Under the pieces are notes generated by a model. That model was given only the letters and a program-made list of their open reading frames with translations. It searched no databases and had not been told where the DNA came from. A stretch of 64,000 nt of DNA from Boswellia sacra. Lineage: Eukaryota; Streptophyta; Magnoliopsida; Sapindales; Burseraceae. The translations under genes and the position numbers were made by a program. Location: the NCBI GenBank assembly GCA_013180625.2, contig SNVD02003451.1:62001-126000 (forward strand). Reading direction: 5' to 3'. Positions 13,108-24,450 of this stretch are shown here, piece after piece; the first letter of the stretch is position 1; each line of letters starts with the position of its first letter.

Positions 13108-13997
13108 TATTGTCATAGTATATTGGTTAGAAGGAGGCGACAATGACTAAAACAAACCTCAGATCCAAGCCACTCGGTTGGCGTGCTCAACGTTATGAAG
13201 AACTAACGCCTAGCAAGGCAGATGGCCAACTCAACATCGCATGATGCCTCACGCATCCTCCTATTAAAGCTTATGCAATTAGCATCAGGTGTGGGGGCAT
13301 GTGGGTCAAATAGTGGAACTGGAGTTCACAGAACACTATCAGATACATTGTTTGCATCCCGTGATGTCGCCTTCCAATGCTGTAAAGTGGGCTCCTCTGC
13401 GGGATGAACAACTGGATCCTCTATAGACTGAACAACTGGATCCTCTATGGGCTGAACAATTGGGCCCTCTGGCTCTACATGTGGAACATCGGAGGCTATC
13501 TTATGTGGCATGACCCTCGCTCTCTTTCTACTTGGGGGACTGATGAAGGGGCTTCGTTTATACTTTTCCAGAAATAGTTGTCAACCTCGAAGGGAAATGA
13601 AGCCCATGAAAGCAGCATCGAGGACACGAGCACTCGTGTCCACAAGTTCAGGTTCTTGTGCTTCCTGACTGTCATCATCATTGCCCATACCATCATTCGA
13701 ATCTTGTATTATAGAAAACCATCACGACTGGTTAAGCATTATGACATTATGAAAATCATTAATTACATTATTATTTTGTGCGACGTAACATGACAACGTA
13801 TCTAAAGTGGCCACCTAGTAGTACAACAGCTTGATGCAAAAGTATTACCTTCTCTCGTATGTCTTTGTTCTCCACTTATAATATTGTTATCTCCTCCCAG
13901 AGTCTCACAAGCTCACGCAAAACTGTGCTCTCAAACCCATCATAGAACAACTGCGACTGTATATCATTATTCAAAATTAACATGAGAAACCAATGAA

Positions 13998-14480
13998 CTA
14001 GTAATATAAACGGAAAAGTATACATAGTAAATTTTCAATATATACCTTTGAACTGGAAGGGACATCACGTATAGAAGGAAAAATGTCACGGTAGGCGGTC
14101 GTGTGGTCCGAAAGAGGAACCGACTCACATGCAGGAGCATAGCTCTCGAACGCCGTAGGTGTAGGACTAATAGGTGGAGCGACGGATGAAGACCTCACTT
14201 GATCATTTGGAGGACTGGCTATGTTGATGATTGTCCCCACATGAGGTCTATGAGGGGAACTATGCCCGGCAAAAGGAATTCCTAATGGATCCTCCTGACC
14301 AGAACTCTCGTATGCAGGAGATGTAGGATTAAGGGGAGAAGCAGACGACAGAGACTGCACCCAATCATCTGGAGGACTGGCTGTGTCGATGATTGGCCTC
14401 ACGTCAGGTCTAATAGGGAAAGTATGGCCATGAGGAGGTAGAGCTGATGGATCCTCTGTGGGAAGTGACTCAATCGTCTC
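13998..14480 (-). repeat. Two coding repeats of 54 residues in the DUF1985-Ulp1 linker
   Basis: On the - strand the linker reads EDPSALPPHGHTFPIRPDV...ASPPDDWVQS...PTSPAYESS and then EDPLGIPFAGHSSPHRPHV...ASPPNDQVRS...PTPTAFESY. The spacing is kept but substitutions are many, so the duplication is older than the loss of the gene. The composition (Pro, Ser, Asp) suggests a disordered linker between the two folded domains. Confidence 0.8.
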
Positions 14481-15936
14481 ATCAGGTAATAAAGGAGCAT
14501 CTATAGATGATGCCCATGTTACATGTGCACCTTTCTAGACGTCAACTACTACAGCAAGCCTAATGTATCAATCAGTGGTTTGCTCCGCCTTAGATGGCTC
14601 TAAAACAACAAGTGAACGAGCTTGCATCATCAAATAAGCCATCAAATTAAACAGTGATTCGCTGTGACCGATAACAGGAAAAATAATAAGTGGAACCTGA
14701 CAAACCCTCCTCCTAATCAACATGACATTGCGTTTGATGATGTCCTCTAACGAGGTTTTTTATGTCTCCTACTTCAACAAGCGTGGTATCCTCTCCGCAA
14801 ACACCCCGTCGGCTCGCCCATATGTTGCGCAAATGTACGACACAGCCTCGTACAACCAAACCTTAATAACATAATGTTTTTAGTGAGAATAGGTATTTCA
14901 AAATGTAATTCAAAGAAACTAATAAACATGTCCAACATTTGTTTTTCAGTATGTAACTGAATAGCGTAGGGGCACCATTCTAAGTTACATGTATCGGAAT
15001 GCTTCCCTTTCTCTATCGTTTTTCTTCGCTTTCGCTCGTTTCTTATACTTTTCTAACCTCCTATCTAAAGCTTTTTTCACTCCTTTAAGCGTCTTATCAT
15101 GAGACACCGAACCCTATGAATAATCGTTAAAACTATCCAATGTGTTGACAAAATTCAACCACTTATGGGAGACATATCGGCGTTGATCCCGTCCCATGAA
15201 AAACTGCTCTAGAGCATAATACAAGTCCAGCTTTATAATATCTCATCTCGCATAGCTGACACATTTAATGCCCGAAGTCTCTGATAGAAATGCCTGAGTT
15301 TCATGTCTTGACCCCTAAAGTACACATCCAACAAATGGTACGGATTCAAGACATTGGGTATTGGTGGCACAGGACTAGCAAATTTCAAACCGATGACTAA
15401 ACCGAACTTGTGGGCAGAAAAATCAATAAGTCTTCCTGAAAAAAAAAACATAAGAAGCCAATAATGATAAAAAAAAGCTAAACTAGAGTGATTAAATGCT
15501 AAAAAATAAAATTAGTTAAATACATTGTAGTTCAAAAACTATGTTTTTACCTTCAATAAAGAACCACATTTTTTTCGTCATACCCCATTGTGTTAACCTC
15601 CCACTCAAGCACATTGTACACCAACTGAGATAGAAAGAACAACTCTTGAATATCTAGGAGAAACCCAAAAGATGTATTACGAAATATGTTTTGTTGCCTC
15701 TCATTCAACTTCGCACAAATCCATTCTATACAATCCAAACTGGCTAAGTTTGTGATAATTTGCATGGTAGTGCTCACCATACGAAGTCTTTAGGGTGAAG
15801 GAGAGTCCAAATTCATTTGTCATACGCTTTAACTTGCAAAAAAAAAAAAAAAAAACAGTACGTGATAGTTATATATGATATAAAAGAGGTAAAAAAACAA
15901 GGCTAAAATAAGCAACTCCCAAAATGCTTAACATAA

Positions 15937-16670
15937 CTCGACACGCTCGACAGAGCTCGAATCAATAAACCGATGCTCGATGAACTCTATCGAGTGTCCG
16001 AAGAAACTTTTTCCTGATTATTGGAACTGACATATGCGAAGTCGGACATCCAACTGTATGACTATGCCAGATGTTGGCCTCGTTGAGTGTCGGATTCAGA
16101 ATCTGACAAAGTATCCTTTTTGCATTTGTCTGCCTGGCTTCAAGTCACATCAGATTTTGTATCTGACACTCGATATAAGTTGTTTTCACTTTCATCGATT
16201 GTCAGTTTCATGTTAATCAACAACGGCATCCGAAGCCCATGAAACCGACACTCGACGTTTCCCAATTACATGTCGTTAAGTGTTGGATATATGGTTTTGG
16301 TGCAACAAATGTCAGTTTACATGAAACCGACACTCGATATCTTTGTAAAAGCCTTGATGGCGAGTGTCGGTTGTAGCAGCTGACGGGACTCGACACATTT
16401 CATCGACATAACTAGTTTCACTTTCATCGAGTGTCGGTTTCATATTAACCGACAACTGACTTTGAAGCCATGAAACCAACACTCGACATTCCTAATTACA
16501 TTATCATCGAGTGTCGGATACATGGTTTTGATGAACCAGATGTCAGTTTATACGAAATTGACACTCGATGTCTTCGTAAATGCCTTGATGGCGAGTGTCA
16601 GTTGATGCATCCGATAGGACTCGACATATTTTGTCGAGTGTCGAGCGCAGATCGACACTCGTCATCGTCT
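15937..16670. repeat. Right subterminal TCGA-motif region with a 232 bp tandem repeat
   Basis: The motifs cgacactcga, cgagtgtcgg and close variants occur throughout in both orientations. Within this, two tandem copies of a ~232 bp unit are visible. The string ttcactttcatcga begins at 16185 and 16417, and gccttgatgg at 16351 and 16582. Open frames crossing it (for example 16470-16838 on +) are by-products of the repeats. Confidence 0.85.
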
Positions 16671-17219
16671 ACATCGCGACGAAACTCGTCAGTTTCCACA
16701 ATTTTTACACACATTCAATCAAAAAATCATCCGAATCACACTCCATTTAGCCCACAAACACAGAATAAGTACAAAATACGATCGGAAACTCAAGTCCCAC
16801 AATCAAATTCCCTCAATCTAGCCCAAATCCCCAATTAATTCAAATTTATAAATTTCCCATATATATCTCTAATCCTTTGGGCTATCCCTAATCTAAGCGT
16901 TATTTTCAATCTTGACAAGGCCAATATCACTTCAAACGATCAAGAAAACAAGCAAAAAATTTAAAAAAATACCGAACTCACCCAGTTGCTCTTGCTTCTC
17001 TCCTCATTCCTCTTGCTTCTCTCCTCAAAGGTTCCAAATGTACTTGCTCCTTGGGTGAACAGACTTATATATATATTTCCACAGTGCTGCATTTTGGATT
17101 GCTAGCTTCGACGGTATCGAGGCGTATCGGAAGTTCAACAACAGACGGTTATAGAATAGGAAGAGATAAGTGGAGGGAAGAGGAAAATAAAGAGTGGATT
17201 GAATAAATTGAATTCCTAA

Positions 17220-17327
17220 GAGCATTTTTGTCATTTTACGTTCAAAGTGTTTATGACAGTAAAAGTTTTGGGGATGTGTCCGTGTTTCAATAAATGCCTA
17301 TAATTTTGCCTATTTTTTGAATTTCCC
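17220..17327 (-). repeat. Right terminal inverted repeat of the MULE
   Basis: Imperfect reverse complement of 3305-3412, with the conserved core tcattttacgttcaaagtg. It ends at gaatttccc (17319-17327), next to the candidate target duplication. Confidence 0.88.
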
Positions 17328-18583
17328 ATTAAAAAATACACTAAACTCACTTATTTGTTTAATATATTGCCCCTACTAAATTTTGATTTTTACTTCGTTG
17401 CACTCACAGGAATCAAACTTTGTCACAAATACAACCCATTCAAACTTCTCATTTTAATCACTTTATTAAAATATAAATTTTACTTCAACAAGAAAACAAA
17501 TAACTTTACTATACTTTACAATCAATATTACTCCACGTGCTCACAGAAAGTCCTCGAAGTGGTTCAAACTCAATTTAAACTTTATTTTTTTCTCATTTCC
17601 ATCCTGAAGCAAGAATGTGAAACCAAATCACAAGTTTTTTATATTATATACATATAATTCTTTATTTAATTTTTGTTACTTAAGACCTAATATAAAGAAA
17701 TAGAAATTAGGATTTTTTTATTATTGATAAAAGTTTGCCCCTGCTAACTCAATATTATGGCTATGCCACGGAGTATAAACAAGAATTGAGTTGAAGATGA
17801 CTGTGAGCACGGGAGGGTCTTCGTCGGTCAAACCCCGGGACTCTTTGGATTGTCTACTAAAGCTAAGCTTGTCTGGTTATTAAAATCCGAGTTGAGAATA
17901 CTGTTGAATATTCATTGAGACTGCTATTTCCTTAGTTGATGGTAGAGCTTTGAAGAATGATGCCAGCATTTGACCTTTGTTTCCTGAGTAGCTTGACCAA
18001 TTGTTAGCAGATTCAGTTGATTTGAGTCTAGTGGGCAGTTTAATGAGAAGTTGTTATTAATGTTAGTCTAATTTTTTATAACAATGCTGTTTATAAATGA
18101 GTAATATTATTCTTAAAAATTTTTTATACAAATTTACTCATATAAATTAATATAATATTATATGTCTGGATGAATAAATACTAATAATAAATAATGATAT
18201 TAATTGAGATATGTTATATAGTGATTATGCAATAAAAGTACGTAAGTTTATATACGCGAGATTATATAAGTATTTTGTAAGAATATCATCATCCTTTATA
18301 ATAATATGTATAAGTGAGTTTATTACTATACTTGTTAGATCCAAAATTTTCGGCATAGAGGTGTGAAATGAGTTTGATCTCCTCATCCTTGCCTGACCCC
18401 GTTAGAGTAACCTTGTTCGCTATGAGCCTTGACTACGTGTCTTGCCAAAATTTCGGATGGTCAATGAGATGCAGAAAGAAACCTCATATGGGTTGTATCA
18501 TTTAAAATTGGGTTGACAAATAGGCTCAACTCCAGTCCAGACCTTCTGGGCTTGGAATAAAACTTCGGACATTGGACTAACCC
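17328..18583. other. Intergenic region upstream of the PPR gene
   Basis: AT-rich sequence with no recognised gene. Around 18095-18325 short segments such as gagtaatattattcttaaaaa and related complementary strings suggest a decayed MITE-like hairpin, but I could not define its ends. The short open frame at 18461-18664 on - overlaps the PPR promoter and resembles nothing known. Confidence 0.45.
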
Positions 18584-18633
18584 GGCCCAATAGAAATTGA
18601 AACTCTGATTTGTTGCAGCGGCATAAACCCTAG
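18584..18633 (+). promoter_or_regulatory. GGCCCA element and telo-box upstream of the PPR gene
   Basis: ggcccaat at 18584 and the telo-box aaaccctag at 18625-18633 lie 150-200 bp before the PPR start codon. In plants this pair (site II-like plus telo-box) is common before nuclear genes for organelle and translation functions. Its activity here is inferred. Confidence 0.55.
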
Positions 18634-18780
18634 CTCGCCAACTCTGCAACCAACGCTTACTCACCGAGTCTTAGTCTCTACCTCACTGTTTACATGTAAA
18701 TCACCACTACGAACCAACTGAATCCATCAGTCACAATCCATTTTGGAAATTCATTTCTAAGTTTCAAACTTTTCTCATAA

Positions 18781-21045
18781 ATGGTTTTTATATCTATCTC
18801 TAAACCCTACCAGTTAAAGCCTAGGGTTTATCCCAACATACACAGAATCCAAAACCCTTCCACTCTCAATCTATTCCATTTCTTCTGCTCAACCCATGAC
18901 CAAACGCCGGAAAATTCGCCTCCAAACCCGGATCTTGTTCAAGCTGAAGAAGTGACGAAAATGGAGCAGACCCCGATTCAGAGAACGCCGAGAGGTAGGC
19001 AGCGAAACCCAGAAAAGATAGAGGATATAATTTGTAGAATGATGGCCAACCGGGCCTGGACGACCCGGTTGCAGAACTCGATCCGGGCTTTAGTACCCGA
19101 ATTCGATCACAATCTTGTTTATAATGTTCTTCACCGTGCGAAGAACTCGGAGCATGCACTCCAGTTCTTCCGCTGGGTTGAGCGGGCCGGGTTGTTTAAT
19201 CATGATCGTGAAACTCATTTGAAAATAATCGAGATTTTAGGCAGAGCTGCGAAGTTGAATCATGCCAGGTGTATTTTGTTAGATATGCCGAAAAAGGGTG
19301 TTGAATGGGATGAAGATATGTTTGTAATGTTGATTGATAGTTATGGTAAAAAGGGAATTGTTCAAGAGTCTGTTAAAATTTTTGACAAAATGAAGGAATT
19401 GGGTGTGGAAAGGACTGTGAAGTCTTATGATGCTTTGTTTAAGGTAATCTTGAGGCGTGGCCGGTATATGATGGCCAAAAGGTACTTTAATAAGATGTTG
19501 AGTGAAGGAATAGAGCCGACAAGGCATACTTACAATATTATGCTTTGGGGGTTCTTTCTGAGTTTGAAACTTGAAACTGCATTTAGGTTTTATGAGGATA
19601 TGAAGAGTAGAGGGATTCCACCCGATGTTGTTACTTACAATACGATTATTAATGGGTATAATCGGTTTAAGAAAATGGATGAGGCAGAAAAGTTGTTTGT
19701 GGAGATGAAAGGGAAGGATATTGTGCCTACGGTTATTAGTTATACTACTATGATAAAAGGGTATGTTGCAGTTGAGCGAGCTGAGGATGCATTGAGGTTG
19801 TTTGAGGAAATGAAGTCATTTGATATTAAGCCAAATGCTGTGACCTATACGGCTTTGTTGCTGGGGTTGTGTGATGCAGGGAAAGTGGCTGAAGCACACA
19901 AGATTTTGAGGGAGATGGTGGAGAGATTTATTTCTCCAAAGGATAACTCAATCTTTTTGAAGCTGTTAACATGTCAGTGTCAGTCTGGGGACTTGGATGC
20001 CGCTGCATATGTGCTTAAGGCTATGATTCGGTTGAGCACTCCAGTAGAAGCTGGACATTATGGTGTCTTAATTGAGAACTTCTGCAAAGCTGAGATGTTT
20101 GATCAAGCAATTAAGTTGTTGGATAAGCTTGTTGAGAGTGAAATCATTTTGAGGCCACAAAGTTCTTTGAATATGGAGGCCAGTGCTTATAACCCACTGA
20201 TTCAGCATTTATGCCACCATGGTCAGACAGGAAAAGCAGAAGTCTTTTTCAGGCAACTGATGAAGATAGGTGTTTTGGATCCCATTGCTTTTAATAATTT
20301 GATCTGTGGGCATTCCAAAGAAGGGAATCCGGATTCTGCTTTTGAGATTTTCAAGATTATGGGTAGGAGGGGGGTGCCTAGAGATGCGGATGCTTACAAG
20401 TTGCTAATAGAGAGCTACCTGAGGAAAGGTGAGCCCGCGGATGCTAAAACAGCTTTGGATAGTATGATTGAAGATGGACATCTTCCATCTTCGTCATTAT
20501 TCAGGTCTGTGATGGAGAGTCTGTTTGAAGATGAGAGGGTTCAGACTGCTAGCCGAGTCATGAAGAGCATGGTAGAGAAGGGAGTGAAGGAAAACATGGA
20601 TTTAGTTGCCAAGATCTTGGAAGCTCTTCTCCTAAGAGGTCATGTCGAGGAAGCCCTTGGACGTATTGATCTACTGATGCATAGTGGGTATGCACCCAAT
20701 TTCGATAATCTTCTGACCATTCTGTCTGAAAAAGGGAAGACCATTGCTGCTCTTAAGTTGTTGGACTTTTGTTTGGAGAGAGACTGTATTGTAGAATTTT
20801 CAAGCTATGAGAAGGTCTTGGATGCTCTCTTAGCAGCAGGAAAGACTCTCAATGCCTATTCAATATTGTGTAAAATACTTGAGAAAGGGGGGGTCACTGA
20901 TTGGAAGAGCTGTGATGATCTGATTGCTAGCCTAAATAAGGAAGGGAATTCAAAGCAGGCAGATGTACTTTCTAGAATGATAAGGGGAGGGGAGGTAGCC
21001 CGTGGGAGCAAGAAAGGGAAGAAACAGCCAGCTCTTGCCAGCTAG
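18781..21045 (+). CDS. P-class pentatricopeptide repeat protein, probably mitochondrial (At2g37230-like)
   Basis: An uninterrupted 754-codon frame without introns, as is usual for PPR genes. The first ~50 residues (MVFISISKPYQLKPRVYPNI...) are rich in Ser, Arg, Lys and aromatic residues with almost no acid, which fits an organelle transit peptide. Residues ~60-100 carry a conserved pre-repeat segment (KIEDIICRMM, LQNSIRALVPEFDH). From about residue 150 to 690 there are 35-residue repeats with typical PPR wording, for example PDVVTYNTIINGYNRFKKMD, PTVISYTTMIKGYVAVERAE and PNAVTYTALLLGLCDAGKV. There is no E, E+ or DYW tail, so it is a P-class protein, a type that binds organelle RNA to stabilise, process or help translate it. 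The C-terminus is basic (RGSKKGKKQ). The nearest relative I recall is Arabidopsis At2g37230. The target RNA cannot be read from the sequence. Confidence 0.95.
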   Translation: MVFISISKPYQLKPRVYPNIHRIQNPSTLNLFHFFCSTHDQTPENSPPNPDLVQAEEVTKMEQTPIQRTPRGRQRNPEKIEDIICRMMANRAWTTRLQNSIRALVPEFDHNLVYNVLHRAKNSEHALQFFRWVERAGLFNHDRETHLKIIEILGRAAKLNHARCILLDMPKKGVEWDEDMFVMLIDSYGKKGIVQESVKIFDKMKELGVERTVKSYDALFKVILRRGRYMMAKRYFNKMLSEGIEPTRHTYNIMLWGFFLSLKLETAFRFYEDMKSRGIPPDVVTYNTIINGYNRFKKMDEAEKLFVEMKGKDIVPTVISYTTMIKGYVAVERAEDALRLFEEMKSFDIKPNAVTYTALLLGLCDAGKVAEAHKILREMVERFISPKDNSIFLKLLTCQCQSGDLDAAAYVLKAMIRLSTPVEAGHYGVLIENFCKAEMFDQAIKLLDKLVESEIILRPQSSLNMEASAYNPLIQHLCHHGQTGKAEVFFRQLMKIGVLDPIAFNNLICGHSKEGNPDSAFEIFKIMGRRGVPRDADAYKLLIESYLRKGEPADAKTALDSMIEDGHLPSSSLFRSVMESLFEDERVQTASRVMKSMVEKGVKENMDLVAKILEALLLRGHVEEALGRIDLLMHSGYAPNFDNLLTILSEKGKTIAALKLLDFCLERDCIVEFSSYEKVLDALLAAGKTLNAYSILCKILEKGGVTDWKSCDDLIASLNKEGNSKQADVLSRMIRGGEVARGSKKGKKQPALAS

Positions 21046-22472
21046 TTTATGCCCTTTCCTTTTCTAGGTTTTATGTAGTTTTAACTTGAGAACTTCTGCT
21101 TCAAATTTTATTTTGAGAATGATTTTCAAGAGATCCGCTCCATTTTTGAGTCGAATAGCCTCAGGAGATTACAATGTAATCTGATATGTTCTTTGTTCTC
21201 ACATCTCAATTGAAAGGTGTAACTCCTTCAATCATTGATCATCTTACCATATTTGATTTTATGTGCTGCATTAAATCCCATGTTTCGTTTTGAAATCAAA
21301 ATACACTAGCAGAACTTTATTTTTAGCTGTGTGGTTGATATGTTTAATTTATTCTGCAAAAGAATGCTTGAGAATTGTAGACAAGCATTTTGTTCCCCGC
21401 CTGATTTCTTATGTATCGAAGTTCATATTCTCACGTCCTTACCTTCTCTCTTTTTGTCTTGGTTTTATGTTAGTTTTGTTCCCCTATGGGTTTTCATTGT
21501 GATAACTTGAATTACCATTACATTTTGCTTAGCATAAACCCCTCTTTGATTATTACACTTGTATTCTCAGTGCTTTGTCCTATGTTCTGGTAAACCTTCA
21601 AGTGGTAGGGTCAAGAGTGAGCTGTTTGAAATGCTCTAATGTAAGTCCCAAACTGGGTTCAAATCGTGGAATGGATTAAACTAGAGATTGCCTGTGCCGC
21701 GTAATGCCCACATGCAATGTAGCAAGAATGGTGGAAAAAAAGGAGGCAAAGACAACACAAGCCATGCCATGCCCAACTCACAGGAGGGGTATGGGGTCTA
21801 TCCATTTGTCAGCGAAATATCTTCATTGCGCTTGTCATTTACCTGCAACTCTGGCGGTAGCACCAGCACAGCATCCTATCGCTTGTTTTGTGTCCAAGCC
21901 CAACGTGCCTCCTCCAATTGCCTTTCAAAAATTTGACGGTCCAGATCTCTCAAGGTTGTAATCCAAAGGTCAAGCGGGTCAAAAGCTGCGATCAGCCAGG
22001 TACACCACCAACTTGCCTCCGAAACCTAAAAATTATTTGCATTATTACATTTGGACCCTCCGAATTTAATTTAAGATTTTATTTTATTTGAATTTTTAAG
22101 TGATTAAAAATTTGTCAATTTCAAAATTTAAAACGGTTTAATCTATTAATTGATATGCCAATAAAATTAACATATCACTTAAGTGATTAGAGTTGCGTGC
22201 TTTAATTTTAAAAATAAAGAAAACTCGAAATATGTTAAAAATGTTTAAAACTAAATTCACAAATACAAACTTTAAAAAATAATAATTTATAAAATTATAT
22301 AGGAGGATATTTTGGTAAATAAAAAATAAAAATATCTCATTCCTTCCCACAACGTGATGGTATAAAACAACTTTTAAAGCCCCCATCTCTTCCTTCTTAA
22401 GCCATTTCATTTGTTCTCGTTACAAAGCCAAAGCAAGAAAACCTTATCTCTTTGCAGCAGCGAAGCCAAGCG
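21046..22472. other. Spacer between the PPR and RNP genes, with a SINE-like motif
   Basis: It holds the PPR 3' end and the RNP promoter. Around 21604-21665 the strings tggtagggtcaagagtg and gggttcaaatcg resemble the A and B boxes of a tRNA-derived SINE at about the right spacing, but I saw no clear A-tail or target duplication. The overlapping frames at 21688-22091 show no family features. Pyrimidine-rich sequence before 22473 is probably the RNP 5' untranslated region. Confidence 0.4.
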
Positions 22473-24450
22473 ATGTCTACCACTTCAGCTTCTTCTCTCG
22501 TCCTTCCATCTCTCAAACCCAATACCCTATCCTTTTACAACCCTAAACCCACTTCCCTTTCTTTCTTCTCCTGCAACTTTCATCCCAAACCCATTTCAAT
22601 CTCCTCCGCACTCTTTCCCTCTTTCCAACTCTCTCGTTTTGTCAGAAATGTTGCCGTTTCCTCTGACTTTGACCAGGAGGAGGAGCTCTTGAGCGAAGGT
22701 GATGACTCCAGTTTCTCTCCTGACTTGAAACTCTTTGTGGGTAATCTTCCTTTTAGCGTCGACAGTGCTCAGCTTGCTGGCTTGTTCGAGACCGCGGGAA
22801 ATGTCGAGATGGTTGAGGTAGTTAAGTTTCATTTTTTTATTTATTCGCGTTTATTTATCTGTTTAGTTAAGCGACTTGTTCCCTCGAAGAAAGTGAACTG
22901 TTTATTCAAATTGGGAAAAAAATTCAATTTTTAAATTTCTTTTGTCGTATTTTTTTCATTTTTGTTGAAGGAATCCACTCAAAGTGTTTTGATGCGCTGA
23001 ATATTTTTTTTGGCAGGTAATTTATGACAAGGTTACTGGGAGAAGTAGAGGATTTGGTTTTGTGACCATGTCAACTATTGAGGAAGTTGAAGCAGCTGCT
23101 CAACAGTTCAATGGCTATGTAAGTGAGGAGACTTTACTCAACTTGGTGCTGTGTGTGTCTCTGTTTTTGTTTGTGTGTGTTTTCCGCCTTCCCTTCCGCC
23201 TCTCCGCCACCCACCCCCACCACCTTCCACACCCCACCCCCCCACCCCCCTCCCCCCCTTTTTCTTAGGTTTTGCTTCTATGAATATTTAAATTCCTTTC
23301 TTTAACATGTCAAAATGAAAGAAAGCAATTGACACTGCTCCTTTTGTTGAGTCGATATACTCGTCATATTTCTTAAGTTATTAATGTTACCATCTGTGTG
23401 TATTTGGAATGGAGTCATTGATATTTTGGAAGTGGATAAAGCTTGGTTATGACCCCACAATGAGCAATTGGGTTATTGAAACTTGTTAGGAATTAACATT
23501 TTGTCTATTTTCAGTCCTAACACAACTAAAAGCAAGAATTATGATAACTTGCAGGAATTGGATGGCCGCCTCCTGAGGGTGAATTTTGGACCTCCACCTG
23601 CTCGCAGGGAAGAATCTTTTTCTAGGGGGCCTAGAGGAGGTGGTGTACCTTCTGATAGCGGCAACCGTCTTTATGTCGGTAACCTTTCATGGGGTGTTGA
23701 TGATTTAGCTCTTGAGACTTTGTTTAGTGAGCAGGGAAAAGTTGTGGAAGCCAGGGTGGTATATGACAGGGAGAGTGGTCGATCTAGGGGTTTTGGATTT
23801 GTGACTTACAGTTCTGCTGAAGAGGTCAACAATGCAATTCAGTCGTTGGATGGTGTTGTAAGTTTATTGCTGCTTTTTTCTTGATGATATATGCATTTCA
23901 TAACAACATTTAAGACATTCATGCATTCAAGTGCATGTTTGGATGGTTTAGTTGTATAACTTGGATGATGATTATAGATTATCCAGTACACATATGGTTA
24001 AGATTCAACTTGCTTCTTAGTTATTTTGACTAAGGGAATCATGGATTACAACATTCTGCTGAATGCTGATGTACAGGAAAATCTAATTAATTCATGTCAG
24101 TTGCTTATTTGGTTTTGTTAATTTTAAACAGTTATACAATTACATGTTGTGTTTATTCAAAGAACGGTGGTTTAACAGTAGTCTCTGCTGGGCACCATGA
24201 TACCATTTTGACAAAGTGATTACGATAAATTACTGATATAATCTTCTCCATTTTCCACTTTGTTGTCTCAAAACCAAAGGCATGAGTTTGGTCTTGTTTG
24301 CTTGCTGTTTAGTGAATTGATGATACATCTGTTCAAGCTCAAATACATAGTAGGGTCATTTATACTTCTAAAATTTGTTTCTTTCAGGATTTGGCTGGTA
24401 GAGCAATTAGAGTTTCTGTGGCAGAATCTCGGCCAAGGCGTCAATTTTGA
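22473..24450 (+). CDS. Chloroplast ribonucleoprotein with two RRM domains (CP29B/At2g37220-like)
   Basis: Four coding exons with GT..AG introns: 22473-22817, 23017-23118, 23555-23857, 24388-24450 (270 residues). The start [16 protein letters not shown] is a Ser/Thr-rich chloroplast transit peptide; an acidic stretch ([12 protein letters not shown]) follows. RRM1 (about 86-162) has RNP2 LFVGNLPF and RNP1 RGFGFVTM. A Gly/Arg/Ser linker separates it from RRM2 (about 187-264) with LYVGNLSW and RGFGFVTY. The protein ends [10 protein letters not shown], the usual cpRNP tail. cpRNPs are abundant stromal RNA-binding proteins that stabilise chloroplast mRNAs and assist editing. Introns 1 and 2 interrupt RRM1 and intron 3 interrupts RRM2. 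I recall Arabidopsis At2g37220 as the neighbour of the PPR gene At2g37230, in agreement with the order here. Confidence 0.94.
23184..23258 (+). repeat. C-rich tract in intron 2 of the RNP gene
   Basis: About 75 bp made almost only of C with some A and T, including runs of six or seven C. The transcript strand is C-rich, so the complementary DNA strand could form G-quadruplexes and the coding strand an i-motif. It is far from the acceptor at 23554, so it is not the branch-site pyrimidine tract. Confidence 0.7.

Larger units (their letters stand above)
6930..15840 (-). pseudogene. DUF1985-linker-Ulp1-like protease gene of the MULE, disrupted by a LINE
   Basis: Read on the - strand, DUF1985 comes first (15840-15233). 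It shows FRNTSFGFLLDIQELFFLSQ and, after a short intron (about 15549-15436), GRLIDFSAHKFGLVIGLKF. A 7-T run at 15569-15575 shifts the frame just before that intron. Next comes a Pro/Ser-rich linker with two 54-residue repeats (about 14480-13998), then the LINE insertion, then the Ulp1/C48 protease remnant (about 7800-6930). The protease shows HIDNYLWMLRYRAREMG, RPWVDVN joined to LYVPVNIGSELWVATKVDL, and VVYDLYI. The expected His-Trp of the catalytic His is Leu-Trp here, the Asp of VYD remains, and a clean DCG cysteine motif is not visible. Ulp1 enzymes cleave SUMO-like proteins; no activity is expected from this copy. Confidence 0.8.
3305..17327 (+). mobile_element. Mutator-like element (MULE) with transposase and DUF1985/Ulp1 gene
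   Basis: The element is bounded by ~108 bp imperfect inverted repeats. Inside are a decayed MuDR-type transposase on + (4153-6420) and a decayed gene on - coding for a DUF1985 domain, a repetitive Pro/Ser linker and a Ulp1-like cysteine protease. The flanks tttaaaaaa (3296-3304) and attaaaaaa (17328-17336) match at 8 of 9 positions, fitting the 8-11 bp duplication of MULEs. MULEs that capture Ulp1-like proteases are known in plants (Kaonashi in Arabidopsis, CUMULE in melon), and this one fits that type. About 5.3 kb of its ~14.0 kb is a nested LINE. Both element genes are disrupted, so it is not autonomous now. The assignment rests on the inverted repeats plus the two genes; the exact first base is uncertain by 1-2 bp. 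Confidence 0.88.
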
